Origin: Pavlovales sp. CCMP2436
Lineage: Eukaryota; Haptophyta; Pavlovophyceae; Pavlovales
Assembly (NCBI GenBank): GCA_026770615.1
Contig: MU631507.1
Location: 81,206 to 94,066, forward strand
Direction: 5' to 3'
Length of the DNA: 12,861 nucleotides
In this document: positions 1-7,712 of the stretch, one piece after another
Numbering within the stretch: position 1 is the first letter of the stretch
Layout: each line of letters starts with the position of its first letter
Translations under genes and position numbers: made by a program
The notes under the pieces: generated by a model
The model's input: the letters and a program-made list of their open reading frames with translations, nothing else
The model's database searches: none
Told to the model about the DNA's origin: nothing

Positions 1-8
1 CCCGCGGC

Positions 9-30
9 GTAGGCGGCCGGTAGGCGGCCG
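9..30. repeat. Two tandem copies of an 11-bp GC-rich motif
   Basis: GTAGGCGGCCG occurs twice back to back at the left edge of the window. Nothing else is recognisable between here and the dispersed repeat near 280. The only reading frames are short and overlap on both strands. Confidence 0.6.
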
Positions 31-279
31 GGTTCTCAAAAGTTGAAATACAACTCTCAAAACTCGGCTATTTATTTATTCATTTACGTGAGCACTCAAT
101 TTTTATTCTGGGTGGGTGCTTGTCAAACCTGCCAAATGTGCCCAGGGGGCTAGGCAATTGGGACCCAACCTTTCAGCCGGCGGGTACATCGGGAAGGCCT
201 CCATATGTAGTGTGTACCCGATGCGAAGTACGTATTGGCCAGGGGAGTACAGGGGGTGCTCCCCGAGCGCGCCATGTCG

Positions 280-346
280 CTTTTGAGGCGCGCAGGTGCG
301 GCCGTCGCGCGCCCTCGTTCACCTGAGGCGGGTGGCGATGAGGCGG
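280..346 (-). repeat. Dispersed GC-rich repeat, copy 1
   Basis: The reverse complement of this stretch matches 3246-3310 closely. Both share GAACGAGGGCGCG, then CGGCCGCACCTGCGCGCCT, then a run of A ending in G. The two copies lie in opposite orientations about 2.9 kb apart, so they are a dispersed repeat of unknown class rather than a local duplication. Short frames cross it on both strands with no recognisable domain. Confidence 0.7.
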
Positions 347-391
347 GCTCGGAGGAGAAGGGCACATAGCTCGTCTATGGGGCGTGCGACC

Positions 392-539
392 GCGGGCAAT
401 AAGGAGCCGTAGTGTTCAGAAGCTGAGCCTCGTTTTTTGCATTGTTTGAATTTAATTTAAGCAAATGTAAGCATTGTTTGTATGTAATTTGCTAAGAAGC
501 TCAGCCTCAAGCTCAAAATTCGCCCTTCTTATTGCGCGC
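392..539. mobile_element. Candidate small AT-rich inverted-repeat element
   Basis: The left arm GCGGGCAATAAGGAG (392-406) pairs imperfectly with the right arm at 521-539, whose reverse complement starts GCGCGCAATAAGAAG. The 110-bp interior is AT-rich, unlike its GC-rich flanks. It holds two internal direct repeats: GCATTGTTTG at 439 and 471, and AGAAGCTSAGCCTC at about 419 and 496. Length, terminal inverted repeats and base composition fit a MITE. No clear target duplication is visible and there is only one copy here, so this remains a candidate. Confidence 0.35.
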
Positions 540-548
540 AATCCCCTG

Positions 549-946
549 TAACGGTTAATCTGATCCATAACAAAACTGGGGCTCCGAGGTTCAATGAATT
601 GATGATTTTGCCCTGTTGCGCAACAGCTAGTTTAATGTAATTTCTCTCTACGGTCGATTAATGGAAAAAGCCTAAAGCTTCGGCCAGGATTAGATGGGGC
701 TCGAACCTGGGACTCCCGGTCTTGCTATGGATAAGATTAACCGTTAGACTAATCCGTTAATCATCGATCGATTAGTGGGATTAGTCTAACGCTTAATCTT
801 ATCCATAACAAAACCGGGAGTGTGGGATTAGTCTAACGATTAATCTTGTCCATAACAAGACCGGGAGTCCCAGGTTCGAGCCCCATCCAATCCTGGCTGA
901 ATCTTTTGGCTTTTTCCATTAATCGACCGTAATATTATCCATAATA
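549..946. mobile_element. Hairpin-family compound element (truncated palindrome, core, palindrome, partial reversed core)
   Basis: From left to right this holds a right half-palindrome ending CCATAACA (549-572), a full 150-bp core in plus orientation (573-722), a diverged palindrome (723-810), a 12-bp core stub (811-822), another half-palindrome (822-857), and a reversed partial core (858-930) followed by a decayed end ATTATCCATAATA. The core is recognised by CTGTTGCGCAACAG in its centre and by GGTTCGA-like sequence near both ends. It truncates the C-terminal end of the reverse transcriptase pseudogene to its right. The left end is broken, and I see no target duplication. Confidence 0.8.
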
Positions 947-2300
947 GGATCATGACGCCGCAGAAGGCGCCGGGCGCAATGTCGGCCATGTGTCGAAGTC
1001 CGGCGCCCCGGTAGCGACGGGGGAGCGCAAGGCGGGCAGTGGCGAGCTGGTCGTCGTCGAGCGAGACTCCCAGCGCGTGTGTCGCCTGCGTGTGGATGAT
1101 CTTGTCGAAGCGTGTGGTCCGGGTTGCAGTGGCGCGCAAAGTACTTGAATTTGCGTGCGGTGGAGAATGCTTTTGAAGCCAGAGCTGCTGCTTGTGTGAC
1201 GAGCTGAGCGTTGCGATCAGCTTGTTTGAGATGCTGGCAATCTCGTCACACTTGCCAGCGAGGGCAAGCTTGATGTGATGTACTCCTCCGAACCAAATGG
1301 GGACACCATAGCACAAGACGCCGTAGTGCGGAGTCACGCCTTCGAGAAGGTGGCTGCGCTGCACCTCGCCGCGGTAGTCGTCCAGGGAGTTGATGTGGGT
1401 CTCATCGATCCAGCACTTGCACTTGGACGGCTGGACGACAAGGCCGAGCCGCGCGTTGAGGGCGTCATGGTAACGTTGCATCTGTTATGGATAAGCTTAA
1501 CCGTTAGACTAATCCCACTAATCAATTTTTTAGTGGGATTAGTCCAACGGTTAATCTTATCCATAACAGCATCGCCGCGAAGACGATCTCGGACAGGCCG
1601 CACGCGCGCACGTCGTCGTGGCCAGCCCGAGCGCCCCCCCCCGAATGGCCGCAGCTCGGCGTCGAGCACCTTTAGCTCGGGGTGGATGGAGATTGCGAAG
1701 GCGACTCCGGCCTCTACTGAACCTTGGGCGACACCGGTCTCACCGTCCCTGCTCATGGGCGTCAGGCCGCCACCCTTGCCAGTGACGAAGATCGGGTACT
1801 TGGGCGCGAGCGTGGCGTAGAAGCGGCGTGCGAGCTGGACTAGGCCGGGGAGCTAGCGAGGGTGCGTGCTACCATCTCTGCATGGTCCCCCTCATTGAAA
1901 GCGTTGTAGATGTCGGAGCCTGCGATGCAGAAGTGTGGGTTCTCAAAGAGCTCGCGCTCGCCAAAGATGAGCTTGGTGCCGCCTGCCGAGACGAGGACTC
2001 CCAGCAGCTGCGGGAAGGGTATTCCTCGAGCTCACCGCGAAGGCCCTTGTTGAGGTGAGGCCCCGTCTCAAAGCGCACGAGATGCCAATTGGTCGCGCGG
2101 ACTCAGCCACGCCAATCTGGAGAGAGCAATTTCGGAGTGGCACGCATCGCAGAAGACGAAGTAGAACCAGGGAGGCAGGTCGCCATTGGCGAAGGATGAT
2201 GCCAGCCAGGCGTGCGACTCGAGTACTTGGCGTGCGGCGTCGCCCGCGTAGGGTACGGTCGGGGCAAGCTGGATGAGGTACTCGTATATATCCATCTTGC
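947..2300 (-). pseudogene. Decayed non-LTR-type reverse transcriptase
   Basis: Read on the minus strand from about 2300 downward, spread over several frames. First comes a region with FANGDLPPWFYFVFCDA (about 2150). The finger motif RPIGISCALRR follows near 2090. RT motif A is SDIYNAFNEGDHAEMV at about 1870-1920. Motif B is GVAQGSVEAG at about 1710-1740, and motif C is GHDDV near 1610 in place of the usual Y/F-x-DD. After motif C comes KCKCW, then GVPIWFG, then LPRRYRGAGLRHMADI near 985-1030. The motif order and the LP..GAGL post-RT segment match RT-like proteins of non-LTR elements. At least four frameshifts are needed: near 2050, near 1850, at the G9 run (1636-1644 region), and between the early segments. 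The 86-bp hairpin element at 1483-1568 splits it between motif C and the thumb. The N-terminus and the true C-terminus are missing. Confidence 0.8.
1483..1568. mobile_element. Solo hairpin-family palindrome, 86 bp, with 5-bp target duplication
   Basis: It starts TGTTATGGATAAG and ends CTTATCCATAACA. The two arms pair along almost their whole length around a small AATTTTTT-containing centre. It is flanked on both sides by GCATC (1478-1482 and 1569-1573). On the minus strand, the codons left and right of the insertion become contiguous in one frame if the element and one GCATC are ignored (…FAAM then QRYHDAL…). It therefore landed cleanly in the RT gene. No protein is encoded. This is the minimal mobile form of the family and carries no core. 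Confidence 0.92.
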
Positions 2301-2840
2301 AGGCCCAGACCCCAGCCCACCCACTGCCAAATCAAATAAAAAGCGTCCAATGGGCGCCACCACTAGCATCAAGACCAGGGATACGGAGGCTCCGACAAGA
2401 ATCACTAATCACACTGATAAACACACCCAGACAAAAAGACCGCGGACCTGGACCCATTCGCATGATACATAGTAACATCGGCTCACACTACAGATGAACC
2501 AACCAAATCACTTATTCCTGGCCAGCAACCGCAACCACCTTAGATGAGGAGAAAGTTTTAAAGATAAGTGGAGGATTATTGATTCACCCTGCCGCCTGGG
2601 ACTTGACCAGGGTTAGGCGATTGCCGCCCTCGTTATCAGAACGAGACGGCTGGGCGAGCTGCGCATGAGCGCACGTCATTCTAATTTTACACCAATAATT
2701 CGATCCGAAAAAATATTCAGAATGAATCGTCAACTGACACCTCATTAACAAAAATTACCCAACTGCCACCCAACTGCCAAATGATTGCACGCAGTACAGG
2801 AAATAGTTTCAACAACCTAATGGTTTCCCCAAAATTGGCA
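2301..2840. other. Non-coding stretch without recognisable gene
   Basis: Past the RT pseudogene, the DNA becomes AT-richer and carries stop codons in all frames. It contains an 11-bp tandem doublet (CCCAACTGCCA twice, about 2759-2780) and the tRNA-like fold listed separately. One minus frame starting at 2405 begins with a hydrophobic run (MILVGASVSLVLMLVVAPIG) but loses any pattern after about 35 codons. I do not call it a gene. Confidence 0.5.
2586..2662 (-). other. tRNA-like fold, probably a tRNA relic
   Basis: On the minus strand three consecutive stems form. CTCGT-TCTGATA-ACGAG resembles an anticodon arm. GGCG-GCAAT-CGCC resembles a long variable arm. CCTGG-TCAAGTC-CCAGG resembles a T arm lacking one T of the usual GGTTCAAGTCC. 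Read this way it would be a type II tRNA with TGA (Ser) in the anticodon position. However, position 33 is C instead of T, no convincing D arm is present, and no 5' strand pairs with the expected acceptor CGGCAGG. It is either a decayed tRNA or SINE head, or a coincidence of hairpins. Confidence 0.25.
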
Positions 2841-2841
2841 T

Positions 2842-2998
2842 TGGAGCAGGGATTGGGGGCTGAGGGGGAGGTGGGTGCTCGGGTGGTGGTTGGCTGCGAC
2901 TTGCGGGTCTAGGGGAGGATGTGCTTGCGCCCCCGCCTGCCCTCCGTGGTTCTGCGCCCCCGCGTCCCACGAGGAGGTGAGGTGCGATCCCTGCTCCA
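2842..2998. repeat. 12-bp perfect inverted repeat around a GC-rich loop
   Basis: TGGAGCAGGGAT (2842-2853) is the exact reverse complement of ATCCCTGCTCCA (2987-2998). The interior is C/G-rich and includes TGCGCCCCCGC twice. It could be the arms of another small foldback element. No target duplication or second copy is visible here. Short frames overlap it on both strands and show no domain. Nothing recognisable lies between 2999 and 3245. Confidence 0.4.
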
Positions 2999-3245
2999 CT
3001 GTCATGCAGGCGGGGCGCACCCCCTTACCCTTTTCGTCTCCACCCCCTCAACCCGTGTGGCGGACAGAATAGTCGGCTGGCCACTTGCTTACCGACCTAT
3101 CCGTAACCAAAAAGCCCTCGAAGGTTTTTAAGCCCATGTACGACCCCGGACCCGTTTAAAAAATGATTGCTCTCCAGCCTCCCTGAAGGCCCGGGACCGA
3201 AAGAACTAGAAGCCGTCGCGCGCCTCACAGGCGAGCCGTGAAAGA

Positions 3246-3310
3246 CCCGCCTCATCGTCCCTCGCATCAGGCGAACGAGGGCGCGTCGGCCGCACCTGCG
3301 CGCCTTAAAG
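3246..3310 (+). repeat. Dispersed GC-rich repeat, copy 2
   Basis: This is the inverted partner of 280-346. It ends exactly where the half hairpin element begins (CTTAAAG then TGTTATGG). In copy 1 the sequence continues past this point as CTCAAAAGCGACATGG, so the hairpin element interrupted this copy, and the right-hand continuation is no longer present. Confidence 0.7.
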
Positions 3311-3356
3311 TGTTATGGATAAGATTAACCGTTAGACTAATCCCACTAATCGATTA
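3311..3356. mobile_element. Half hairpin-family palindrome
   Basis: Only the left arm and the centre remain: TGTTATGGATAAG at the left end through ACTAATCCCACTAATCGATTA. The right arm is lost, and unrelated sequence follows at 3357. This looks like a deletion breaking at the palindrome centre, a usual weak point of long perfect hairpins. Confidence 0.85.
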
Positions 3357-3478
3357 TGAGCGTTGTGCGCGTTCTTTCGCGAGCACGGGATTGCCCGATG
3401 ATTTGATCTGCGTCGAGACGTTAGTAGTACGCGTACATGTTGATGACATGTTGATGATGATGATGAGTGATGATCGTT
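3357..3478 (+). pseudogene. Possible plus-strand scrap of a copia reverse transcriptase
   Basis: The plus frame reads FASTGLPDDLICVETLVVR and then VHVDDML, ending in a GATGAT-rich stretch. The spacing resembles the copia RT segment 'GF..t..Dp.lfv' followed by the catalytic 'vhVDDml'. The other copia copy in this window (minus, near 6010) has the related PVHV-DML at the same place. If real, it is a remnant of a second copia element in opposite orientation. The match is short, and the ATG/GAT repeats could mimic DDMLMMM, so confidence is low. Confidence 0.3.
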
Positions 3479-3510
3479 GATAATCATCGGTGAGATCGGT
3501 GATGATTATC
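3479..3510. repeat. Perfect 10-bp inverted repeat
   Basis: GATAATCATC (3479-3488) and GATGATTATC (3501-3510) pair perfectly across a 12-nt loop, GGTGAGATCGGT. It lies at the end of a GATGAT-rich simple repeat (3438-3475), so slippage of that repeat may be its origin. Confidence 0.6.
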
Positions 3511-4014
3511 GGTGGCGCGGTTGAGGTAGGATGTAGGAGATAGACGGTGAAGACCGTCGATGCCGGTGACGTTTGAGAGTTTGCGGAGATCCGTATACGT
3601 GGCGAACAAGTAACAGTTGTGCGGCTCTGTCTGAACAAGCGGAACGATTCGGCTTTGTTGTGTCGTAGCGCGGTGGCCGCGACAAGGCTCCCGGATCACG
3701 CGTTGTCTGTGGGGTCGTCAAGAGCACGAGCGCGTAGTGCAAGTCCATGCACAGCACCCTCCACAGGTAGGCAGCTGTTCTCGTCTCCTGTCCAAGTGGA
3801 CGGGGGGGTTTGGTTTCGGATGCATTCTGATGGGTTCGGATGGATTCGGATGGGTTCGGATGGATTCGGATTAATTCGGGAATGGGCGACAGAGCTACAC
3901 TATCGATGGTGTCTGGATAGACTGGGTATGCCGGTGCAGCGGCATTGTTGAGATTTGGGTAGGGTTGGATTTGATGGATTTGTCCGACGTGCGCCGGTGG
4001 CTTACCCTCACTTG
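3511..4014 (-). other. Region downstream of copia pol; no recognisable domain
   Basis: An open minus frame runs from the copia pol C-terminus through this region to about 3506. After the conserved 'NPVDFSTKALP' segment it carries only low-complexity and proline-rich sequence, including a stretch translating the 10-bp minisatellite. It is probably the 3' untranslated part or degraded flank of the copia element. I could not find a second copy of the candidate LTR (11866-12117) here. Confidence 0.4.
3813..3880. repeat. 10-bp minisatellite (GGATGGRTTC)n
   Basis: About five tandem copies of GGATGGATTC or GGATGGGTTC, alternating A/G at one position, with diverged edge copies TGCATTCTGA and TTAATTCGG. 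The alternation suggests that expansion proceeded by 20-bp dimers. Confidence 0.8.
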
Positions 4015-4141
4015 GGAGTAAGCTTTGGGCCGACTGGCGTCGCTCAAATGTTTTCCCCTCTGTGATCATGGCGCGGAAGCGCAGAAAGGGGTCGCGGGGA
4101 AGCGCCTTCGTCGAGAAGTCGACCGGGTTCTCCGCAGTGCC
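4015..4141 (-). pseudogene. copia pol C-terminus (end of RNase H region)
   Basis: The minus frame reads LIGTAENPVDFSTKALP and then RDPFLRFRAMITEG. This is the typical copia pol ending in which 'T..N.AD..TKaLp' closes the polyprotein. It continues the RNase H segment that ends at 4624, across a hairpin-family insertion with AATCA duplications. A one-base frame change upstream (near 4640) separates the two parts in addition to the insertion. Confidence 0.85.
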
Positions 4142-4146
4142 AATCA

Positions 4147-4618
4147 TGTGATGGATAAGATTAAATGTTAGACTAATCCCACTAATCGATTAGTGGGATT
4201 AGTCTAACGGTTAATCTGATCCATAACAAAACTGGGGGTCCGGGGTTCGATGGATTGATGATTTTGCCCTGTTGCGCAACAGCTAGTTTGATGTAGTTTC
4301 TCTCTACGGTCGATTAATGGAAAAAGCCTAAAGACTCGGCCAGGATTGGATGGGGCTCGAACCTGGGACTTCCGGCCTTGTTATGGATAAGATTAACCGT
4401 TAGTATTATGGATGAGATTAACCGTTAGACTAATCCCTCTAATCGATTAATAAAAAAAGCCTAAAGATTAGGCCAGGATTGGATGGGGCTCGAACCTGGG
4501 ACTCCCGGTCTTGTTATGGATAAGATTAACCGTTAGTATTATGGATAATATTAACCGTTAGACTAATCCCACTAATTGAGTAGTGGAATTAATCTAACGG
4601 TTAATCTTATCCATAACA
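4147..4618. mobile_element. Hairpin-family compound element, 472 bp, with AATCA target duplication
   Basis: The element is flanked by AATCA at 4142-4146 and 4619-4623. Inside are a palindrome (4147-4228), a full 150-bp core in plus orientation (4229-4378), a left arm (4379-4403), and a second left-arm copy joined at TTAG|TATTATGG. A partial core follows (about 4449-4511), then another left arm (4512-4536), then a complete diverged palindrome (4537-4618). The outer ends are TG and CA. One duplication brackets the whole array, so it either arrived as a unit or grew in place by internal insertion or recombination. It interrupts the copia pol end. Confidence 0.9.
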
Positions 4619-4623
4619 AATCA

Positions 4624-5454
4624 GGTTCACTCGCAACGTCAGCGTCGATCATCACGTGCTCACGCACATAAGCTGCGTGGTTCGCTCGCGAGATGCCGGC
4701 TCTTGCACGAGGTGTATGTCGTCGCGGCGAGCACTGTTGCGGAGTTGTCGCAGAAGAGCTCGACGGGGAGCGAGACCTTGACCCTGATGTTGGATAGTGT
4801 TATGCCCATTAGAGGCATCATTCTAGTCCGGTGGTTCACCAGGACTTCTCAGACCTGATTTGAATATCGGCGCTTAGTGCGCCTCGTTCGTTTTATCTTC
4901 ATCCCTAGATCGACTCTTAGCCCATGCCCGTCGCAGCGGCGCCGGGCAGTGAGGCCCTGCCAGATGGGAACACCCTGCCATCTGGCTACAACAGATAGGA
5001 GCATCAGAGTCTCCTCTATCGATCGCACGAGGGAGGCCAGCGCGAGTAGCTCGGAATCAGCGGTTGCGGTAGTGACTGTAGTCTGTCTGCGTGTGCGCGC
5101 GGCGACTGCAGAGCCTCCCATCATGGCGAGCACGCCGGAGTAGCTGCGATCGTCGGATGTGTTGCCGAACTCGGCATCGGAGAAACCGCGCATTATCGGA
5201 TCACCGTTGAATGTGCGGCCCAGCGTCAGGCATGACTTGAGGTAGCCGAAGATGCGTTTGACCTTCTCCAAATATAGCTCCGTTGGCGCTTGGAGTCGGG
5301 ATGCCACCAGGGTCACAGCATAGTCGATGTCCATCGCACCTTGCGTATGTAGCCGACTGTGCCGACGAGCTTCATGTAGTTTTGGCGTCCATTGGCGTCG
5401 AAGAGCTGCGATGTGTCGCTGTTCATTCTGCGCAGGATGTCGACCGCCGCGGGT
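4624..5454 (-). pseudogene. copia RNase H domain with end of RT
   Basis: Upstream (about 5450-5340), NYMKLVGTVGYIRKV matches the end of copia RT ('lvGsl.Yl...RpDI'). After a one-base shift it continues as MDIDYAVTLVASRLQAPTEL and LEKVKRIFGYLK. RNase H follows with GFSDAEFGNTSDDRSYSG (first catalytic Asp in SDAEFG), then RRQTTVTTATADSELLAL (second acidic residue in DSE). Further on come ELFCDNSA (third Asp, in a third frame, about 4735-4755) and AAYVREHV (about 4650-4680). These are the expected RNase H landmarks in correct order. At least three frameshifts and the flanking insertions mean that no full product is possible. Confidence 0.9.
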
Positions 5455-5783
5455 TGTTATGGATAAGACTAATCCCACTAATCGATTAGTGGGATTAGTC
5501 TAACGGTCAATCTTATCCATAACAAGACTGGGAGTCCCAGGTTCGAGCCCCATTCAATCCTGGCCGAGTCTTTAGGCTTTTTTCCATTAATCGACCGTAG
5601 AGAGAAACTACATCAAACTAGCTGTTGCACAACAGGGCAAAATTATCAATCCATCGAAACCCGGACCTCCAGTTTTGTTATGGATAAGATTAACCGTTAG
5701 ACTAATCCCACTAATCGATTAGTGGGATTAGTCTAACGGTTAATCTTATATAAGTGGGATTAGTCTAACGGTTAATCTTATCC
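5455..5783. mobile_element. Hairpin-family element: palindrome, reversed core, palindrome; right end truncated
   Basis: A shortened palindrome lacking ATTAACCGTTAG in its left arm (5455-5524) is followed by a full core in the opposite orientation to the copy at 4229 (5525-5675). Then come a palindrome (5676-5750) and a duplicated right arm ending CTTATCC (to 5783). The last six bases expected (ATAACA) and the second target duplication are missing. This is the simplest palindrome-core-palindrome arrangement in the window. It separates RT from RNase H of the copia element. Confidence 0.88.
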
Positions 5784-6600
5784 TGTGTCTAACGTACGCA
5801 TCGTTCCGGCAGCGTCGATGTCTGCGAGTGCATGCTGTGCGGATGTAGGTCTCCACGGAGACTGTCACCGCGGATCGGTCAGAGGACTGGGATATGTCCA
5901 TCGTGAGATAGTCGTCGGCGTCGGACCACTTAATGCGGCCGTCTAGCGCAGCGGTGAGCTCGTTGCAGAACTGCGCAAATGCTTGTCCGAGCAGGTGTAG
6001 CATCGATGACATGCACCGGGATGAGGCAGATGCCCCCGTCCGGGAAGAACTTGACGAAGAGGTATGGGTCGGCAGCGGTGGCTGTGAAGCCGATCTTTCT
6101 GAGTATGTCACGGAATAGGTTGTCCCAGATCTGCGAAGCCTCGCGTAGGCGGTTCATGCTGCCGAGGAGACGGAGATAGGCGGTGTCGGCTTCGATCTTC
6201 TCGTAGCCGCGGAGTAGCCGGAGGACGTATCTGTTGCTCCTCCCGTCCATCGAGCGCAGCATAAAGGCCGTAGACGTCGAACGACTTGAGCCTGGCTTTG
6301 AAGATGGATGCCGCCGCCAGCACTGTGTGTCAGACAGACTGCGTCTGCACGGTCGGGCTGGAAACCTCCGCCGCCGGCAATCGCCCTGTGCGGTTTCCGC
6401 AAGCCGCGAGGCGAGCGCGGTAAACGCCGTTGCTCTTGATTCTGAAGACCCAGACCGAGTTAAGGATGATCTCGTCCGGTTCTCGGCGGTTGATCTCGTG
6501 GATGACTGCGAGTTCTCGTAAACTCCTGATCTCTTTTCGCATCGCTCCGAGCCACTCCTCGCGTTGCGGTGATGCCAAAGCTTCTGCGACAGTGCGAGGG
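5784..6600 (-). pseudogene. copia reverse transcriptase (RVT_2-type)
   Basis: The RT start is clear near 6500-6578: REEWLGAMRKEIRSL, then VWVFRIKSNGVYRARLAACG (the 'W.fk.K..G...RARLva.G' motif). The middle part near 6110-6180 reads REASQIWDNLFRDILRKIGF and then TAADPYLFVKFF. The catalytic YVDD region near 6010 reads VHVID in one frame and ML(H)LLGQ in the next, so an indel lies within the active-site motif itself. Downstream, FAQFCNELTAALDGRIKW and YLTMDISQ follow. A further shift gives ADIDAAGTMRTLDTG up to the hairpin element at 5783. Several frameshifts (about 6320, 6010 and 5850) make this inactive. Confidence 0.9.
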
Positions 6601-7320
6601 GCGGTGGGCGGATCAGGGTTTGGAGCGGGTAGATGGAGGGTGGTTTGGGATCGGTTGCCGTGGCGGCTAAAGCGGAATGGTTGGCTGTTAGGACGGTGGC
6701 GGAGAGGTGCGCAGGTGGCTCTGGCGTGGCCGGCGTCGGAGAGGAGGGACCGCTGTGCGGTGCGTCTTCCAGGTGCGACTCGAGTGTGCTTGGTAGTGGC
6801 GAGGAAGGACCGCTGCTGGGGGCTTGGGGAAGCAGATCGTCTGCGGGAGGTGGTGAATCGATTGGCTGGTCGTAGATTTAGATAGTTGCGTTCCGAATGA
6901 GCGTTCTGGGTGTAGGGTAATGCTGCACAAGGATTTTGGACGCACTGCCCGGACGAGCTCCCTGGGTGTTGGCTGCTGTCGGATTTCTGGTGGCGGTCGG
7001 ATTTGCAGCGAGGGGTGGATAGGCGGCGGCGGTAGGTGGCGCGGCGCCGGTCACTGAGGCGGTGTCGGCGGTGTAGTATCTGCGGGATTGGTTGAGGAAG
7101 ATGGTGTGGTTTCGCCGACTAAATCCTCGTCGTATGATGGGTCTGAGGTTGGGGGGGCGGGTGGTGCGAGTGAATCAATACGCGAAGATGTTGATCGGGA
7201 TGAGCGTCTCAGATTGGCTCGTGCGATATGTCTGTGCGTTGTAGATGGGAAAGCGTCTCCTGCACGTAGACGGATGCCGACACGACGATGGCGCTGGTGT
7301 TTAGGAAGTTCTCTTCCTAA
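6601..7320 (-). pseudogene. copia linker between integrase and reverse transcriptase
   Basis: This stretch lies between recognisable integrase and RT codons. On the minus strand it is rich in Pro, Ser and Thr (for example the frame containing HPERSFGTQLSKSTTSQS, about 6840-6910), and immediately before RT it reads TVAEALASP. Low-complexity linkers of this kind are usual in copia polyproteins. Several frames alternate. The plus-strand frames through it (6430-6885, 7088-7381) are shadows. Confidence 0.6.
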
Positions 7321-7707
7321 AGGAGGAGAACGACGTAGCCCGCCTTTAGGAAGAGGGGCTCAGCTCTGCCTAGGTAGATAGATGCCTGCCACCGCGTGCA
7401 TCGAGAACTTGTGCGTGTTGCGCAGATGTACAAGCGCCCGCGCTCCCGGGATGCGGTCGAGCGCGTAGTTCCACGGTCGGGCGAATCGCAGCTCGAATGG
7501 TGTCGGCGAGCCTGGTTTGGCCGTCTGTGGCAGTAGGTTGAGAATGATCGTGGCCATGAATACGAGAAATGGCCAGCCGAAAACTGGATCGATGTTGGTG
7601 CGCGCCGCGAGCGTGCAGGAGGCCTTTTCCAGGATGGCCCCCATCGCGCGCTCGGCGTGGCCGTTCTGCTTGCTGGTGTAGACGCACGTCGTCCACAGGT
7701 CGATGGC
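7321..7707 (-). pseudogene. copia integrase, third catalytic residue and C-terminal part
   Basis: Minus strand from 7707: CVYTSKQNGHAERAMGAI contains the conserved NG.AER with the third acidic residue (Glu) of the D-D-E core. It continues into ILEKASCTLAARTNIDP, then FGWPFLVFMATIILNLLP and TPFELRFARPWNYAL. The last part, near 7370-7420, reads MHAVAGIYLPR, with degraded continuation KAGYVV (7330-7345). A small triplicated TTTAGGAAG/CTTCCTAAA motif and an in-frame TAG sit at 7300-7353. A frame change lies close to 7640. Confidence 0.9.
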
Positions 7708-7712
7708 GAAAT

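Noticed and set aside
2103..2405. Minus frame starting with a hydrophobic segment, a possible small membrane protein
   Set aside because: Only about 20 residues look like a membrane segment, the rest is a shadow of the RT pseudogene in another frame, and nothing supports its expression.
3619..3951. Plus-strand 110-codon frame over the minisatellite
   Set aside because: It overlaps the minus-strand copia 3' region and translates a simple repeat (GFGWIRMGSDGF), with no domain.
4229..4378. Functional tRNA gene within the hairpin-family core
   Set aside because: The GGTTCGA motif is present, but the T stem does not pair, and no complete D arm, anticodon arm and acceptor combination closes.
7300..7353. 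TTTAGGAAG direct repeats 45 bp apart as a 9-bp target duplication of a small insert
   Set aside because: The intervening codons still fit the integrase C-terminal pattern (KAGYVV), so no insertion is needed. The repeat is probably chance or local duplication.
7088..7381. Plus-strand 97-codon frame
   Set aside because: Shadow of the minus-strand copia linker and integrase end; no recognisable features.
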